DNA of 32,725 nt from Candidatus Hodarchaeaceae archaeon (lineage in GTDB: Archaea > Hadarchaeota > Hadarchaeia > Hadarchaeales > Hadarchaeaceae), in NCBI GenBank assembly GCA_030016755.1, contig JASEJC010000007.1:1-32725 (forward strand), given 5' to 3'. Of this stretch, positions 24,273 through 32,150 are shown in pieces. Under the pieces are notes generated by a model, which had not been told where the DNA came from, made no database searches, and was given only the letters and a program-made list of their open reading frames with translations. The position numbers were made by a program, and so were the translations under genes. The stretch's first letter is position 1; each line of letters starts with the position of its first letter.

Positions 24273-25271
24273 TCAGAACTCTCGCTTGACGACAAAATCT
24301 GCAAGTGCTAGAAGGATCTCCCTAGCTCCCGATTTGGGGATAACATCAAGCTCAGATTTTGCCTCAGCGACTAACTTTCTCGCTCTCTCGGCTACATAAT
24401 CGATTGCTCCCGAGTCCCTCAGCACCTTAATCGCGGCCCCGATATCCCGCTTCGAGGCATCGTGCTTTCCGAGGGTGTGGAGAATGGTGGCCCTGCCTTT
24501 TTTAGAGGCTGTTGCAAGAGCCCTTATAATGATCAGCGTTCGCTTGCCCTCGCGGATATCGCTGCCTATCGGCTTGCCGAACTTCTCCTGCTTGCCCGAG
24601 ACGCCGAGCACATCATCCTGCATCTGAAAAGCTATGCCTATCAGGCGGCCGTATCTCGCGAGCGCCCTCACTTGCTCCGGCTTCCCGCCCCCCAAGAGAG
24701 CTCCCACCTTTGTCGATGCCTCCATCAGCGCCCCCGTCTTTCCGCTCACCATGCGCATGTACTCCCTCTCGCTCACCTTGGTGCGACCCTCAAACAACAT
24801 GTCGAGCGCTTGCCCCTGGCATATCTCAAAGCTCGCCTTGCTGACCGTGTCGAACAACTCGGCCGTGCGCTCGCCACCCAGCTTGAGCCTGCGAGCATTT
24901 GCCGAAATTGCCTCAAACACCTTGGCGAATAGGGCGTCTCCGGCAACGATCGCGATGGGCTCCCCCCAAAGCACGTGCACCGTTTTCACGTTACGCCTGA
25001 ACTCATCCCGGTCCATGATATCGTCGTGAATCAGGGTGAAGTTGTGAAGTAATTCAAGGGCCGCGGCGGTTTCGATCGCATCCTCGGGTTTTCCCCCAAC
25101 GGCCTCACATGCGGTCAGTGCTAGGCACGGACGAAGCCGCTTCCCCCCTGCCTCGATCAGGTGACGGGTCGCCTTCGCTAAAACACTTGGCTTGAGCCCG
25201 GGAGGAACCCAGCGGTCAAGTTCCCGCTCGACTAGGCGCGCGCGTTCATCGAGATATTTCAACACATCCAT
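24273..25271 (-). CDS. idsA: Geranylgeranyl diphosphate synthase (trans-prenyltransferase)
   Basis: Builds the C20 precursor of archaeal lipids from IPP and DMAPP. The first Asp-rich motif is in LLHNFTLIHDDIMDRD (about residues 80-95) and the second in GIAFQMQDDVLGVSGK. GGKRLRPCL is the IPP-binding region. Phe at the fifth position before the first Asp motif fits a chain-length limit near C20, as in Sulfolobus GGPP synthase. ATG 25271 has GGTGG five bases upstream, so the longer frame to 25283 is not used. About 332 residues. Last gene of the enolase-to-idsA operon. Confidence 0.95.
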   Translation of the reverse strand: MDVLKYLDERARLVERELDRWVPPGLKPSVLAKATRHLIEAGGKRLRPCLALTACEAVGGKPEDAIETAAALELLHNFTLIHDDIMDRDEFRRNVKTVHVLWGEPIAIVAGDALFAKVFEAISANARRLKLGGERTAELFDTVSKASFEICQGQALDMLFEGRTKVSEREYMRMVSGKTGALMEASTKVGALLGGGKPEQVRALARYGRLIGIAFQMQDDVLGVSGKQEKFGKPIGSDIREGKRTLIIIRALATASKKGRATILHTLGKHDASKRDIGAAIKVLRDSGAIDYVAERARKLVAEAKSELDVIPKSGAREILLALADFVVKREF

Positions 25272-25272
25272 G

Positions 25273-26598
25273 CTAACCACCAATCCTCAGGGAGATTCCG
25301 TTCCGGAGCTGGTGCAGGTGCCCGCCCGAGTAGCCGAGCTCCCTGCCAAGATCGACCATGAGCCTGAGTTTGTCGGGGGTGCCGTGGCAGGGTATGAGGT
25401 GTTCAGGGCGCACGAGCTGGATGAACTCTGCGGTGTCGACTTTTCCAGCGTGCCCGGAGACGTGGACGTTGCGGTGGATGCTGGCCCCCTGGGCACGGAG
25501 CTTGGTCTCTAGGAGCTCGCGGTTGGATTCGTTGATGGGGTTCGGGATGACGCTCGCGGAAAAGATGACTTCGTCCCCCTCCCTCACCTTCAGCGGGAGC
25601 TTGCCATCCGCTATGCGGGATAGCACGGAGGTCGGCTCACCCTGATGCCCGGTACAAATCAACACAAAATCCTCCCGCGCCCGGTCAACCTCTCGGAGCA
25701 GGTTGTGCACGGCGTTCGGGCGCCCATGAATACGCAGCTCCTGCGGGAAATCCACCAACCCCAAGTCGAGCGCTGATGTGCAGTAGTTGCGGAGAGAGCG
25801 CCCAACCAAGACCGGGGTGCGCCCAAGCTCGAATGCCAAATCGACCATCGACTTCAGCCTTGTGATGTGGGATGAAAATGTGGTCGCGAGAACTAGTCCC
25901 CCGCCAGAACTCGTCTCCTTCATGACCTCGTGCAGCATTTCCCTGACATGCGCTTCCGTAGGGGTCGGGCCCGGCTCGTCCACCCTTATCGCACCAACCA
26001 TGGCAGCGGACAGGCCCTCTCTGGCCAACCGCTTCAGCCTCACGCGGTCCGTTTTGTAACCTAGGAGTGGTTCCTCATCGAGTTTGAAATCACTGGCGCA
26101 GAGAATTGATTCACCCCCTCTTTTGGCCAATATCAAGACCGTCTGAAGGATGCTGTGCGTGACTGGGATGAACTCCAACTCGATCCCATCGACTTTTACC
26201 TTGTCACCCGGCATCACTGGCCTGAGCTCATTTTTGACCTTGAATCCGCGCTCCTCGCGTATGATCCGCTTGGTGAGTTCTAGGGTGAAGGGTGTGCCGT
26301 AGATGGGGGCATCGTACGCGTGGGCGAGTTTGCCGACCGCGCCTATGTGATCGAGGTGCCCATGGGTCAGCACTATCGCCTTGACCTTTCGGCCGTGTAG
26401 AATGCCGTCGTCGGGGATACCGTTGATATTTATTAGTTCCTCCCGACTCATGTCTCCAATTTCCGCGTCCTCGAACGCCATGATGCTGTCGAGCCTGATC
26501 CCCATGTCCACAACAATATAGCTGCCATCGAAGCCCAGAGCAGTCATGTTTTTGCCGACTTCACCCAAGCCGCCCAGGGGGAGGATTTCGATAGTCAT
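25273..26598 (-). CDS. rnj: Archaeal RNase J (beta-CASP metallo-beta-lactamase)
   Basis: 5'-3' exoribonuclease of the metallo-beta-lactamase/beta-CASP group. [11 protein letters not shown] (about residues 73-83) is motif 2, [13 protein letters not shown] corresponds to motif 4 and [13 protein letters not shown] with [10 protein letters not shown] to the C-terminal His motifs. ATG 26598 overlaps the IDI-2 stop as ATGA, so it is preferred to the upstream frame start at 26652. About 441 residues. The place between fni and idsA is conserved in many euryarchaea. Confidence 0.95.
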   Translation of the reverse strand: MTIEILPLGGLGEVGKNMTALGFDGSYIVVDMGIRLDSIMAFEDAEIGDMSREELININGIPDDGILHGRKVKAIVLTHGHLDHIGAVGKLAHAYDAPIYGTPFTLELTKRIIREERGFKVKNELRPVMPGDKVKVDGIELEFIPVTHSILQTVLILAKRGGESILCASDFKLDEEPLLGYKTDRVRLKRLAREGLSAAMVGAIRVDEPGPTPTEAHVREMLHEVMKETSSGGGLVLATTFSSHITRLKSMVDLAFELGRTPVLVGRSLRNYCTSALDLGLVDFPQELRIHGRPNAVHNLLREVDRAREDFVLICTGHQGEPTSVLSRIADGKLPLKVREGDEVIFSASVIPNPINESNRELLETKLRAQGASIHRNVHVSGHAGKVDTAEFIQLVRPEHLIPCHGTPDKLRLMVDLGRELGYSGGHLHQLRNGISLRIGG

Positions 26599-27680
26599 CG
26601 CCTTCCCCGCTTTCCGAGCTCGTCTGGGTTCACGCCGCGAGCGAGTAGCCAATCACGTGTCCTGCCTGTGATGACCAGCTGTGCCCCGCGCATATCCTTA
26701 ACCCGCTTACATCCGGTTAAAAACATTGCAGCTTTTAGCTCGGCCATGAAACCACGCAGAGACCCCACAACTGCTTCTTTACCACGCGGAGCAACCCGGA
26801 GAACTGGCAGCGCCACCCCGACGAGGTCCGCTCCCAGCGCCAGCGCCTTGGCCGCATCGAGGCCCGTACGTATCCCGCCGCTAGAGATAATCGGAACCTT
26901 GACCGCGGCCGCAACTTCGGCTGTTGACACGGCTGTTGGTATGCCCCAATCCCAGAAGGTGAGCCCAACGCTTGAGCGCTTCGGTGCCCTGAGGGCCTCG
27001 ACCCCTGCCCAAGAGGTGCCGCCCGCCCCGCTGATGTCAATTGCCGCTGTGCCCGCCCGGACGAGTTTCCTCGCGACTTCCGCACTCACCCCGCTGCCCG
27101 TTTCCTTAGCTATCACGGGGACATCTAGCCCCCTGCAGACCCTCGCGAACTTCGCCAAAGCCCCGCGGTACTCTGGCTCTCCCTCGGGCTGCACGAGTTC
27201 CTGGAGTGGGTTCATGTGAATCGAGAGGGCATCTGCGTCCAGCATCTCGACCGCCTTGCGCGCCTCGGCTACCCCATAGCCCTGGGTGAGCTGCGGCATT
27301 CCTAGGTTGCCGACGAGGAAGACATCTGGGGCAACGCTTCGGACCTCGTATGTCTTGGCCAGCTTGGGGTCCTCGATGGCTGCCCTCTGGCTTCCGACAC
27401 CAAATGCCAAACCTAGCTCCTGCGCCGCAGAAGCCAGCGCCAAGTTAAGCTTCCTTCCACGCTGGTTCCCGCCAGTCATCGCGGAAATCATGATCGGCGC
27501 ATTCAGCTTGGCCCCTAGAAAGGAGGTTCGCAAGTCGACATCATTGAGGTTGAGCTCAGGGAGCGCCACGTGAACAAAGTCAATATCCTCAAAACCCGTG
27601 GTCTTGAACATGGCTTCGACATCCTGCTTCAGACATATGTTTAGGTGGTCGAGCTTCCTGATTACGGTTTTCCTGCCCAT
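26595..27680 (-). CDS. fni: Isopentenyl-diphosphate delta-isomerase, type 2
   Basis: FMN- and NADPH-dependent enzyme converting IPP to DMAPP. Family signatures: [10 protein letters not shown] start, [78 protein letters not shown] and [20 protein letters not shown]. 361 residues, normal. It follows ipk by three bases and overlaps rnj, so it is translated within the lipid operon. Confidence 0.96.
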   Translation of the reverse strand: MGRKTVIRKLDHLNICLKQDVEAMFKTTGFEDIDFVHVALPELNLNDVDLRTSFLGAKLNAPIMISAMTGGNQRGRKLNLALASAAQELGLAFGVGSQRAAIEDPKLAKTYEVRSVAPDVFLVGNLGMPQLTQGYGVAEARKAVEMLDADALSIHMNPLQELVQPEGEPEYRGALAKFARVCRGLDVPVIAKETGSGVSAEVARKLVRAGTAAIDISGAGGTSWAGVEALRAPKRSSVGLTFWDWGIPTAVSTAEVAAAVKVPIISSGGIRTGLDAAKALALGADLVGVALPVLRVAPRGKEAVVGSLRGFMAELKAAMFLTGCKRVKDMRGAQLVITGRTRDWLLARGVNPDELGKRGRR

Positions 27681-27683
27681 CTG

Positions 27684-28466
27684 CTACCTCCTCACAATCA
27701 CCGTGCCGAGACCCCGCTTGCCTTGGATCGCTTTTCTTATAACGCCTGGTTTTGTAGCATTCACGATTTCCGCCTCCACGCCATGCATTGCAAGTGAGAT
27801 CAGCTCCTTGACCTTACTTCTCATCCCGCCCGTGACATCTTTTACCCCTGCTACGTCGAGCGAGGTGAGTTCTTTATCTACAGGGGTGATCTTTCGCACA
27901 AGTTTTGCCCGCTTGTCCTTTTTCGGGTTTGCTGTGTACACCCCATCGACATCCACCCCCAAGATAACCCTGAAAGCGTTGAGTTCCCGCGCGAGATATG
28001 CTACTATCTGATCTCCTGAAAGTATGCTCATCCCACTGCGGAGATCTGGCACGGCATCACCATAGAGCACTGGAACCAGCCCAAGCCCAAGTAGTTTTTT
28101 GATTGGCGCAAGCTCCATCGATTGAATTCGCCCCCCGCTGACCACCGCGCAGGCTGAGGGTTGCACAGCGATTGCCGGGAGGCCCGCCTTCTGAAGGGCT
28201 TCAATCACGTGGGCGTTCAACCGCTCCATGGCGCGGTGAGTGAGCGATAACCCCATCAGTTGCCCCTTGTTTTTGTACCCCTCGGCAATCCTGTACTTTG
28301 ATGCCACGGGGTGCCCGAACGAGCCCCCACCGTGGACCACCACCAATGGTCCCTTCGCTGCCGCCAGTTCCCGTGCAAGTCGTGTGAGGGTGGCTCGCCT
28401 GACTGTAAAGGGCCTGCGCTTGTCGGTGATGACGCTTCCACCGAGCTTGACGATCAATGGCTTCAT
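27684..28466 (-). CDS. ipk: Isopentenyl phosphate kinase
   Basis: Phosphorylates isopentenyl phosphate to IPP, the last step of the archaeal variant mevalonate pathway. An amino-acid-kinase fold: MKPLIVKLGGSVITDK at the start, VVVHGGGSFGHPVA (with the IPK-type His), ILSGDQIVAYLA and ILGVDVDGVYTANP. ATG 28466 matches the family N-terminus and gives 260 residues. The frame upstream to 28517 adds a region overlapping the preceding ORF and is rejected. Its product feeds fni and idsA directly downstream. Confidence 0.95.
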   Translation of the reverse strand: MKPLIVKLGGSVITDKRRPFTVRRATLTRLARELAAAKGPLVVVHGGGSFGHPVASKYRIAEGYKNKGQLMGLSLTHRAMERLNAHVIEALQKAGLPAIAVQPSACAVVSGGRIQSMELAPIKKLLGLGLVPVLYGDAVPDLRSGMSILSGDQIVAYLARELNAFRVILGVDVDGVYTANPKKDKRAKLVRKITPVDKELTSLDVAGVKDVTGGMRSKVKELISLAMHGVEAEIVNATKPGVIRKAIQGKRGLGTVIVRR

Positions 28467-28477
28467 CTCAGACGCCC

Positions 28478-28756
28478 TCAGTCTGCCTCTCGTGCAACTT
28501 TTACCCAAGGAGCACATTCATCTTCTATTTTTTCTGCAATTTGTTTCAAGTTCTCGAATGGTATGCTATATTTTGAACTTAGATCACTAAGCCACTTGTC
28601 TCTACCTTTCAGATAGCTTGGGTGTCCTCCTTGAACGGAGACCATTATTGTTTTAACTGTAATTTCTGCAACAATTTGGGCTGTGGCTAAAGTTACAACA
28701 GTTTCAAGCCATTCAGTGGCTTTTTTTATTAGTTTTTTTTGGAACTGCCGAGTCAT
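28478..28756 (-). CDS. Unknown short AT-rich ORF in the mevalonate-kinase position
   Basis: Read from ATG 28756 it encodes 92 residues: a basic start MTRQFQKKLIKKATEWLETV, a mildly hydrophobic helix-like middle (VTLATAQIVAEITVKTIMVSV), then QGGHPSYLKGRDKWLSDLSS and an acidic helix. I do not recognise it. It sits between MEMO and ipk, where many euryarchaea have mevalonate kinase, but has no GHMP-kinase motif and is far too short to be one. Base composition is much more A+T-rich than ipk. Longer starts up to 28843 would overlap the MEMO end. A TATA-like TATTAAATAAA (28775-28785) lies just before it, so it may have its own promoter. Confidence 0.6.
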   Translation of the reverse strand: MTRQFQKKLIKKATEWLETVVTLATAQIVAEITVKTIMVSVQGGHPSYLKGRDKWLSDLSSKYSIPFENLKQIAEKIEDECAPWVKVAREAD

Positions 28757-28775
28757 TTTTCTACCATGCACATTT

Positions 28776-29624
28776 TTATTTAATAACAATCGCGCCATAT
28801 CCGACAGCATCTGGGGCTGGTCGAATCTCGTAGGAAGTCGCATACTTTAGGAGCTTTGCTGATTTAGCTACACCCATTAGGGCAAAAAGCATGGCAGTCA
28901 CGCTTCCAACGCCACACATTGATATCCCGTGCTCCGTGACTGCCTTCAGTAGTTTGGTTGGTGAAAGTTCTAGAATAGCTTTGATAGCTATTTCATCCTG
29001 TTTCCTCGCGAATTCGTCCACCCGTAGTCCCCTCGGTGGGGCCTGATAGTAACTAGGACCTGCATGAGTGAAGTCGGTCGAAGCCAACACTACAACATCA
29101 GCTCCCTTGATTGCTTTGCCGATCTTTTTGCCTGCCTCTTCAGCTTTGCTGATGTTTCGAGATGGCGCGTACACCGGGACGATTTTAACCTCAGAACTTA
29201 GGTGTTGTAGAAAAGGCAGCTGCATCCCAATCGCATGTTCGTCTGCATGCACATCTGGATTTTCCTCGATGTGAATTTTTTCGGCAAGCTTCACATCTAC
29301 CGGTACTTTCCCCAGTGGAGTGACAAAAGTCTCGGTGGTGATTACGGCATCGTCATACCCAACATGATCGCCACCTATAACGACAAACGTTTCGGGAAAC
29401 CCGTCTTCCGCCAAAGCGTTAAAAACGTGGGCTGCAACTGGTCCGGAATATTCATATCCTGCATGTGGTACAACAGCCCCCTTGATGCTCCTCTCACCTC
29501 TAATCTTCAACTGCGGAACCTTACCTGGGCCCAATCGATGAGTATAACATCTTTCGATTTGCTCTAAAAGTGCCGATTTCTCCTGAATGATTGCCATCAT
29601 CTCAAAGCTCGAGGGATACCTCAC
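28776..29624 (-). CDS. MEMO1-family protein (AmmeMemoRadiSam component B)
   Basis: 282 residues of the MEMO fold, related to class III extradiol dioxygenases. Function in archaea is unsettled. Metal-site motifs are VVPHAGYEYSG (His), GGDHVG (commonly GPNHxG) and HGISMCGVGSVTAML (Cys). The family usually begins MRxPAVAGxFYP. Here the start reads MRYPSSFEMMAIIQEK, so the AVAGxFY part is lost or diverged, while residues after about 20 fit normally. The start is GTG 29624, immediately after the S2 stop, with GGTGA upstream; ATG 29600 is an alternative. Placement after rpsB is the conserved archaeal order. Confidence 0.9.
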   Translation of the reverse strand: MRYPSSFEMMAIIQEKSALLEQIERCYTHRLGPGKVPQLKIRGERSIKGAVVPHAGYEYSGPVAAHVFNALAEDGFPETFVVIGGDHVGYDDAVITTETFVTPLGKVPVDVKLAEKIHIEENPDVHADEHAIGMQLPFLQHLSSEVKIVPVYAPSRNISKAEEAGKKIGKAIKGADVVVLASTDFTHAGPSYYQAPPRGLRVDEFARKQDEIAIKAILELSPTKLLKAVTEHGISMCGVGSVTAMLFALMGVAKSAKLLKYATSYEIRPAPDAVGYGAIVIK

Positions 29625-30254
29625 CTATTCACCGCCGGGTTTCATCTCGAACTCCTCGACTGGGACCTCGAACGGCTGGTCCGGTAAGAGCTCCCCCCGT
29701 TCTCGGAGCACCTGGCGCGCGAGGAGCCAGTAGACGAGCGCGAGAGCCTTGCGTCCCTTGTTGTTCGTCGGAATGATCAGGTCCACGTCTGCCGTCTCGT
29801 TGTCCGTGTCGCAGAGCCCGATGACGGGGATGCCGGCTTGAGCAGCCTCGCGGAGCGGTTGCTCATCTGCGAGCGGGTCGGTGATAACAAGGGCGTCTGG
29901 CTCGAGGTAACCTTTGTAGCTGGGGTTGGTGAAGGTCCCAGGAATGAACCTGCCCACCATCGTCCGCATCCCCGTGACTTCACCAAACCGTTGGGCTGGA
30001 CGTTGCCCGTACTGCCTAGCCGAGACCACAATCACCTTCGATGGCTCCAACCGCGCCAAGAACTTCCCAGCCAAGGTTATCCGTTCGTCGGTCTTTCGCA
30101 CGTCGAGCACGTAGAGTCCATCCGGTCTGGCCCTGTAAATGAAAGGCGACATGGCCCCGGTCTTCTGTCTGGTCCCTATGTGAACGCCGCTTGAAAGGTA
30201 GGTCTCGAAATCCACCAGCCCTACCGCGCCCTCCGCAAACTCGGCTGCGCTCAT
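29625..30254 (-). CDS. rpsB: 30S ribosomal protein S2 (uS2)
   Basis: Small-subunit protein on the 30S head-body junction. The archaeal S2 core is clear: YLSSGVHIGTRQKTGAMSPFIYRARPDGLYVLDVRKTDERI, GRFIPGTFTNPSYKGYLEPDALVITDPLADEQPLREA, GIPVIGLCDTDNETADVDLIIPTNNKGRKALALVYWLL. 209 residues with an acidic tail. Its ATG overlaps the enolase stop by four bases, the usual archaeal eno-rpsB link. Confidence 0.96.
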   Translation of the reverse strand: MSAAEFAEGAVGLVDFETYLSSGVHIGTRQKTGAMSPFIYRARPDGLYVLDVRKTDERITLAGKFLARLEPSKVIVVSARQYGQRPAQRFGEVTGMRTMVGRFIPGTFTNPSYKGYLEPDALVITDPLADEQPLREAAQAGIPVIGLCDTDNETADVDLIIPTNNKGRKALALVYWLLARQVLRERGELLPDQPFEVPVEEFEMKPGGE

Positions 30255-31525
30255 CTCAATCTCCCCATTCGTGCCTTCTCTCCCAGTTCCTGCTCTATCC
30301 GTATTAGCTCGTTAAGCTTTGCCATGCGTTCGCTACCAACCACGCCAGTTTTGACAAGGGGGCATCCCCATCCAACTGCAAGGTTAGCAATCGTCTCGTC
30401 GTGGGTCTCCCCGGAACGGTGCGACATCACAGGTATGTAGTCGTGTTTTTTCGCCACCTTTATCGCCGCAAGCGTGTCGCTGAGTGTCCCTATCTGGTTG
30501 GGCTTTATTATCACTGCATTGGCAGCCCCCGCTTTTATGCCTTTCTGGAGTCTGGCGACGTTCGTGGTGAACAGGTCATCGCCGCAGATCAGACATTTTT
30601 TACCAACTTTGCTCGTGAGTTCAGCGAAGCCATCAAAGTCCTCCTCGTGCAGGGGGTCCTCAACGTAGAAAAGCTTGTAGGTGTCGATGAGCTCGATGAT
30701 AAAATCGAGTTGCTCTCCCCGATCAAGGGTTTTCCCGCTCCGTTCATAGATGTATGCGTCCTTCTTCTCATCGTAAAGTCTGCTTGCGGCTACATCGAGC
30801 GCTGGCCTTATCTCGAATCCGAACTCGCTGCTGGCATCATCACATGCCTGAGCGACCACCTCGAGGGAATCCTCGTTGTTAAGGTTCGGTGCCCAAGCGC
30901 CCTCGTCGCCCTTGCCGCCCGTAAACGTTTTATCCTTTTGCTCGAGTAGGTCTCTAACTTTTTTATGAACTTGGGAATTCGCGAACGCCGCATCGAGGAA
31001 ACTAGATGCACCAACGGGCGCTGATATGAACTCCTGGATGTCCGGCGCGTACCTGCCTGCGTGCGCCCCCCCGCCCAGCACGTTTCCGAGGGGGTAAGGC
31101 AGTTGAACCGCCCGCCTGTCGCCCAGATATCTGTAAAGGGGCATGCCGTGAGTAGACGCCGCAGCCTTCGCCACAGCCATCGATATCGCCACCGCAGCGT
31201 TGCCTCCCAGCTTGGAAAAATTGGATGTGCCATCGAGCTCGTGAAGGATTGAATCTAGCTCTTCCTGCCCCCCCACCGGCCTGCCGACCAACTTCGACGC
31301 GATTGTCTTCCTCACCAGCTCGATTGAAGCATCCGGCCCGCCGCTGGGGAACGCCACGACCTCGTGCTTTCCCCTGCTAACTCCGCTCGGGGCCGCTGCC
31401 CTGCCGGTCCCTGTCGCCCTGCCGCGCCTCACCACCACCTCAACTTCGATGGTCGGATTTCCCCGGCTGTCCAGAATCTTGCGAGCTGAAATTTTCTTGA
31501 TGACGAGTTTCTGCAAGCCTGTCAC
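30251..31525 (-). CDS. eno: Enolase
   Basis: Interconverts 2-phosphoglycerate and phosphoenolpyruvate. Conserved segments: ARKILDSRGNPTIEVEV, PLYRYLGDR, GDEGAWAPNL, FYVEDPLHEEDFDGF, GDDLFTTN, KPNQIGTLSDTLAAIKVA and PVMSHRSGETHDETIANLAVGW with the catalytic Lys/His. 424 residues, normal. GTG 31525 is the first start. TTG 31516 with GGTGA five bases upstream is equally plausible and removes three residues. First gene of an operon running to idsA. Its PEP product is the substrate or product of PPDK at the other end of the window. Confidence 0.96.
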   Translation of the reverse strand: MTGLQKLVIKKISARKILDSRGNPTIEVEVVVRRGRATGTGRAAAPSGVSRGKHEVVAFPSGGPDASIELVRKTIASKLVGRPVGGQEELDSILHELDGTSNFSKLGGNAAVAISMAVAKAAASTHGMPLYRYLGDRRAVQLPYPLGNVLGGGAHAGRYAPDIQEFISAPVGASSFLDAAFANSQVHKKVRDLLEQKDKTFTGGKGDEGAWAPNLNNEDSLEVVAQACDDASSEFGFEIRPALDVAASRLYDEKKDAYIYERSGKTLDRGEQLDFIIELIDTYKLFYVEDPLHEEDFDGFAELTSKVGKKCLICGDDLFTTNVARLQKGIKAGAANAVIIKPNQIGTLSDTLAAIKVAKKHDYIPVMSHRSGETHDETIANLAVGWGCPLVKTGVVGSERMAKLNELIRIEQELGEKARMGRLR

Positions 31526-31604
31526 CTATCCGACATCGCTGGGGAGCCTTAAAATGACTTCCATCTCGGTCTCTAGAGAATTGAGCTGGATTGTAAGTGG
31601 CTAG

Positions 31605-31612
31605 CTTATAAA
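31605..31612 (-). promoter_or_regulatory. Probable TATA box of the eno-to-idsA operon
   Basis: The minus strand reads TTTATAAG within AAAATTTATAAGC. Predicted transcription start is near 31582, leaving a leader of about 60 bases. A weaker CATTTTAAG lies closer (31546-31554). Confidence 0.45.
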
Positions 31613-31665
31613 TTTTATCCGAACTAAAACGCCGAAAGGACGGAAATTAGGTACTGATAAGAATT

Positions 31666-31672
31666 CATAAAG
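31666..31672 (+). promoter_or_regulatory. Probable TATA box of the zinc-ribbon membrane gene
   Basis: CATAAAG in an AT-rich stretch 42 bases before ATG 31708. The predicted start near 31696 leaves a leader of about 12 bases and would exclude the longer GTG start at 31681. Confidence 0.4.
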
Positions 31673-31707
31673 TTTTAGTCGTGGTTCTGCCAATAGCAAG
31701 CGATCTC

Positions 31708-32013
31708 ATGCCAATGCGTTGCCCGAAATGCAATAAGGTAGTGATTTTTGCAAAGTACTGCCCCAAGTGTGGCACAAAGCTTGTACACGTATCCATTAGG
31801 GAATTGCCGAGGAGGGAGTTTTGGCGGATTAGTTTGATTATCGGATTCGCTCTTTTAGTAATGGTGACCGTGCCACTTGTGTTATTTATTTTTTATACCG
31901 TTGCGCTCGGCATCCCTGCTCCCACCATTGAGTTGCTTTTCCTGGGGATAGCGTTTGGAGCTGTATTGTCCCTTCTTCTATTCGCCATCTCGAGAAGTCG
32001 GGCAAAGGAATAA
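31708..32013 (+). CDS. Zinc-ribbon membrane protein, unknown
   Basis: About 101 residues. The N-terminus carries a zinc ribbon with two CPKC knuckles (MRCPKCNKV and YCPKCGTKL), followed by a basic linker (RELPRREFWR) and two transmembrane helices (SLIIGFALLVMVTVPLVLFIF and IELLFLGIAFGAVLSLLLFAI), ending RSRAKE. This zinc-ribbon plus two-helix layout is common among archaeal uncharacterised proteins. ATG 31708 or 31714 is preferred to GTG 31681 because of the promoter position. No clear ribosome site, so it may be leaderless or nearly so. Divergent from enolase. Confidence 0.7.
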   Translation: MPMRCPKCNKVVIFAKYCPKCGTKLVHVSIRELPRREFWRISLIIGFALLVMVTVPLVLFIFYTVALGIPAPTIELLFLGIAFGAVLSLLLFAISRSRAKE

Positions 32014-32026
32014 CGCTCGAGTTGAG

Positions 32027-32121
32027 TGGTGGGGTCGCCGAGATTTGAACTCGGGTCACCAGCTTTTTTGCGCCTCAGCGACCCAAAGCTGGCAGGATAG
32101 ACCAGGCTACCCCACGACCCC
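32027..32121 (-). tRNA. tRNA-Pro (TGG) with a 17-nt canonical intron
   Basis: On the minus strand, acceptor GGGGTCG (32121-32115) pairs with CGACCCC, followed by A and an encoded CCA (32029-32027). Anticodon stem CCAGC/GCTGG flanks a loop with TT, anticodon TGG (32085-32083) and G37. The intron is 32065-32081 at position 37/38: central helix TTTG/CAAA, 3-nt bulges, inner hairpin CGC-TGAG-GCG. The spliced product is 78 nt. It follows the archaeal bulge-helix-bulge rule exactly. Confidence 0.93.
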
Positions 32122-32142
32122 GCGTCATATTTCTTGGTGACT

Positions 32143-32150
32143 GTTTAAGA
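32143..32150 (-). promoter_or_regulatory. TATA box of tRNA-Pro
   Basis: The minus strand reads TCTTAAAC, centred 26 bases before the tRNA 5' end. It overlaps the 3' end of the LAGLIDADG/HTH gene. Confidence 0.5.

Noticed and set aside
28467-28517. N-terminal extension of IPK upstream of ATG 28466
   Set aside because: The family begins at MKPLIVKLGGS. The extension overlaps the upstream ORF and adds nothing conserved.
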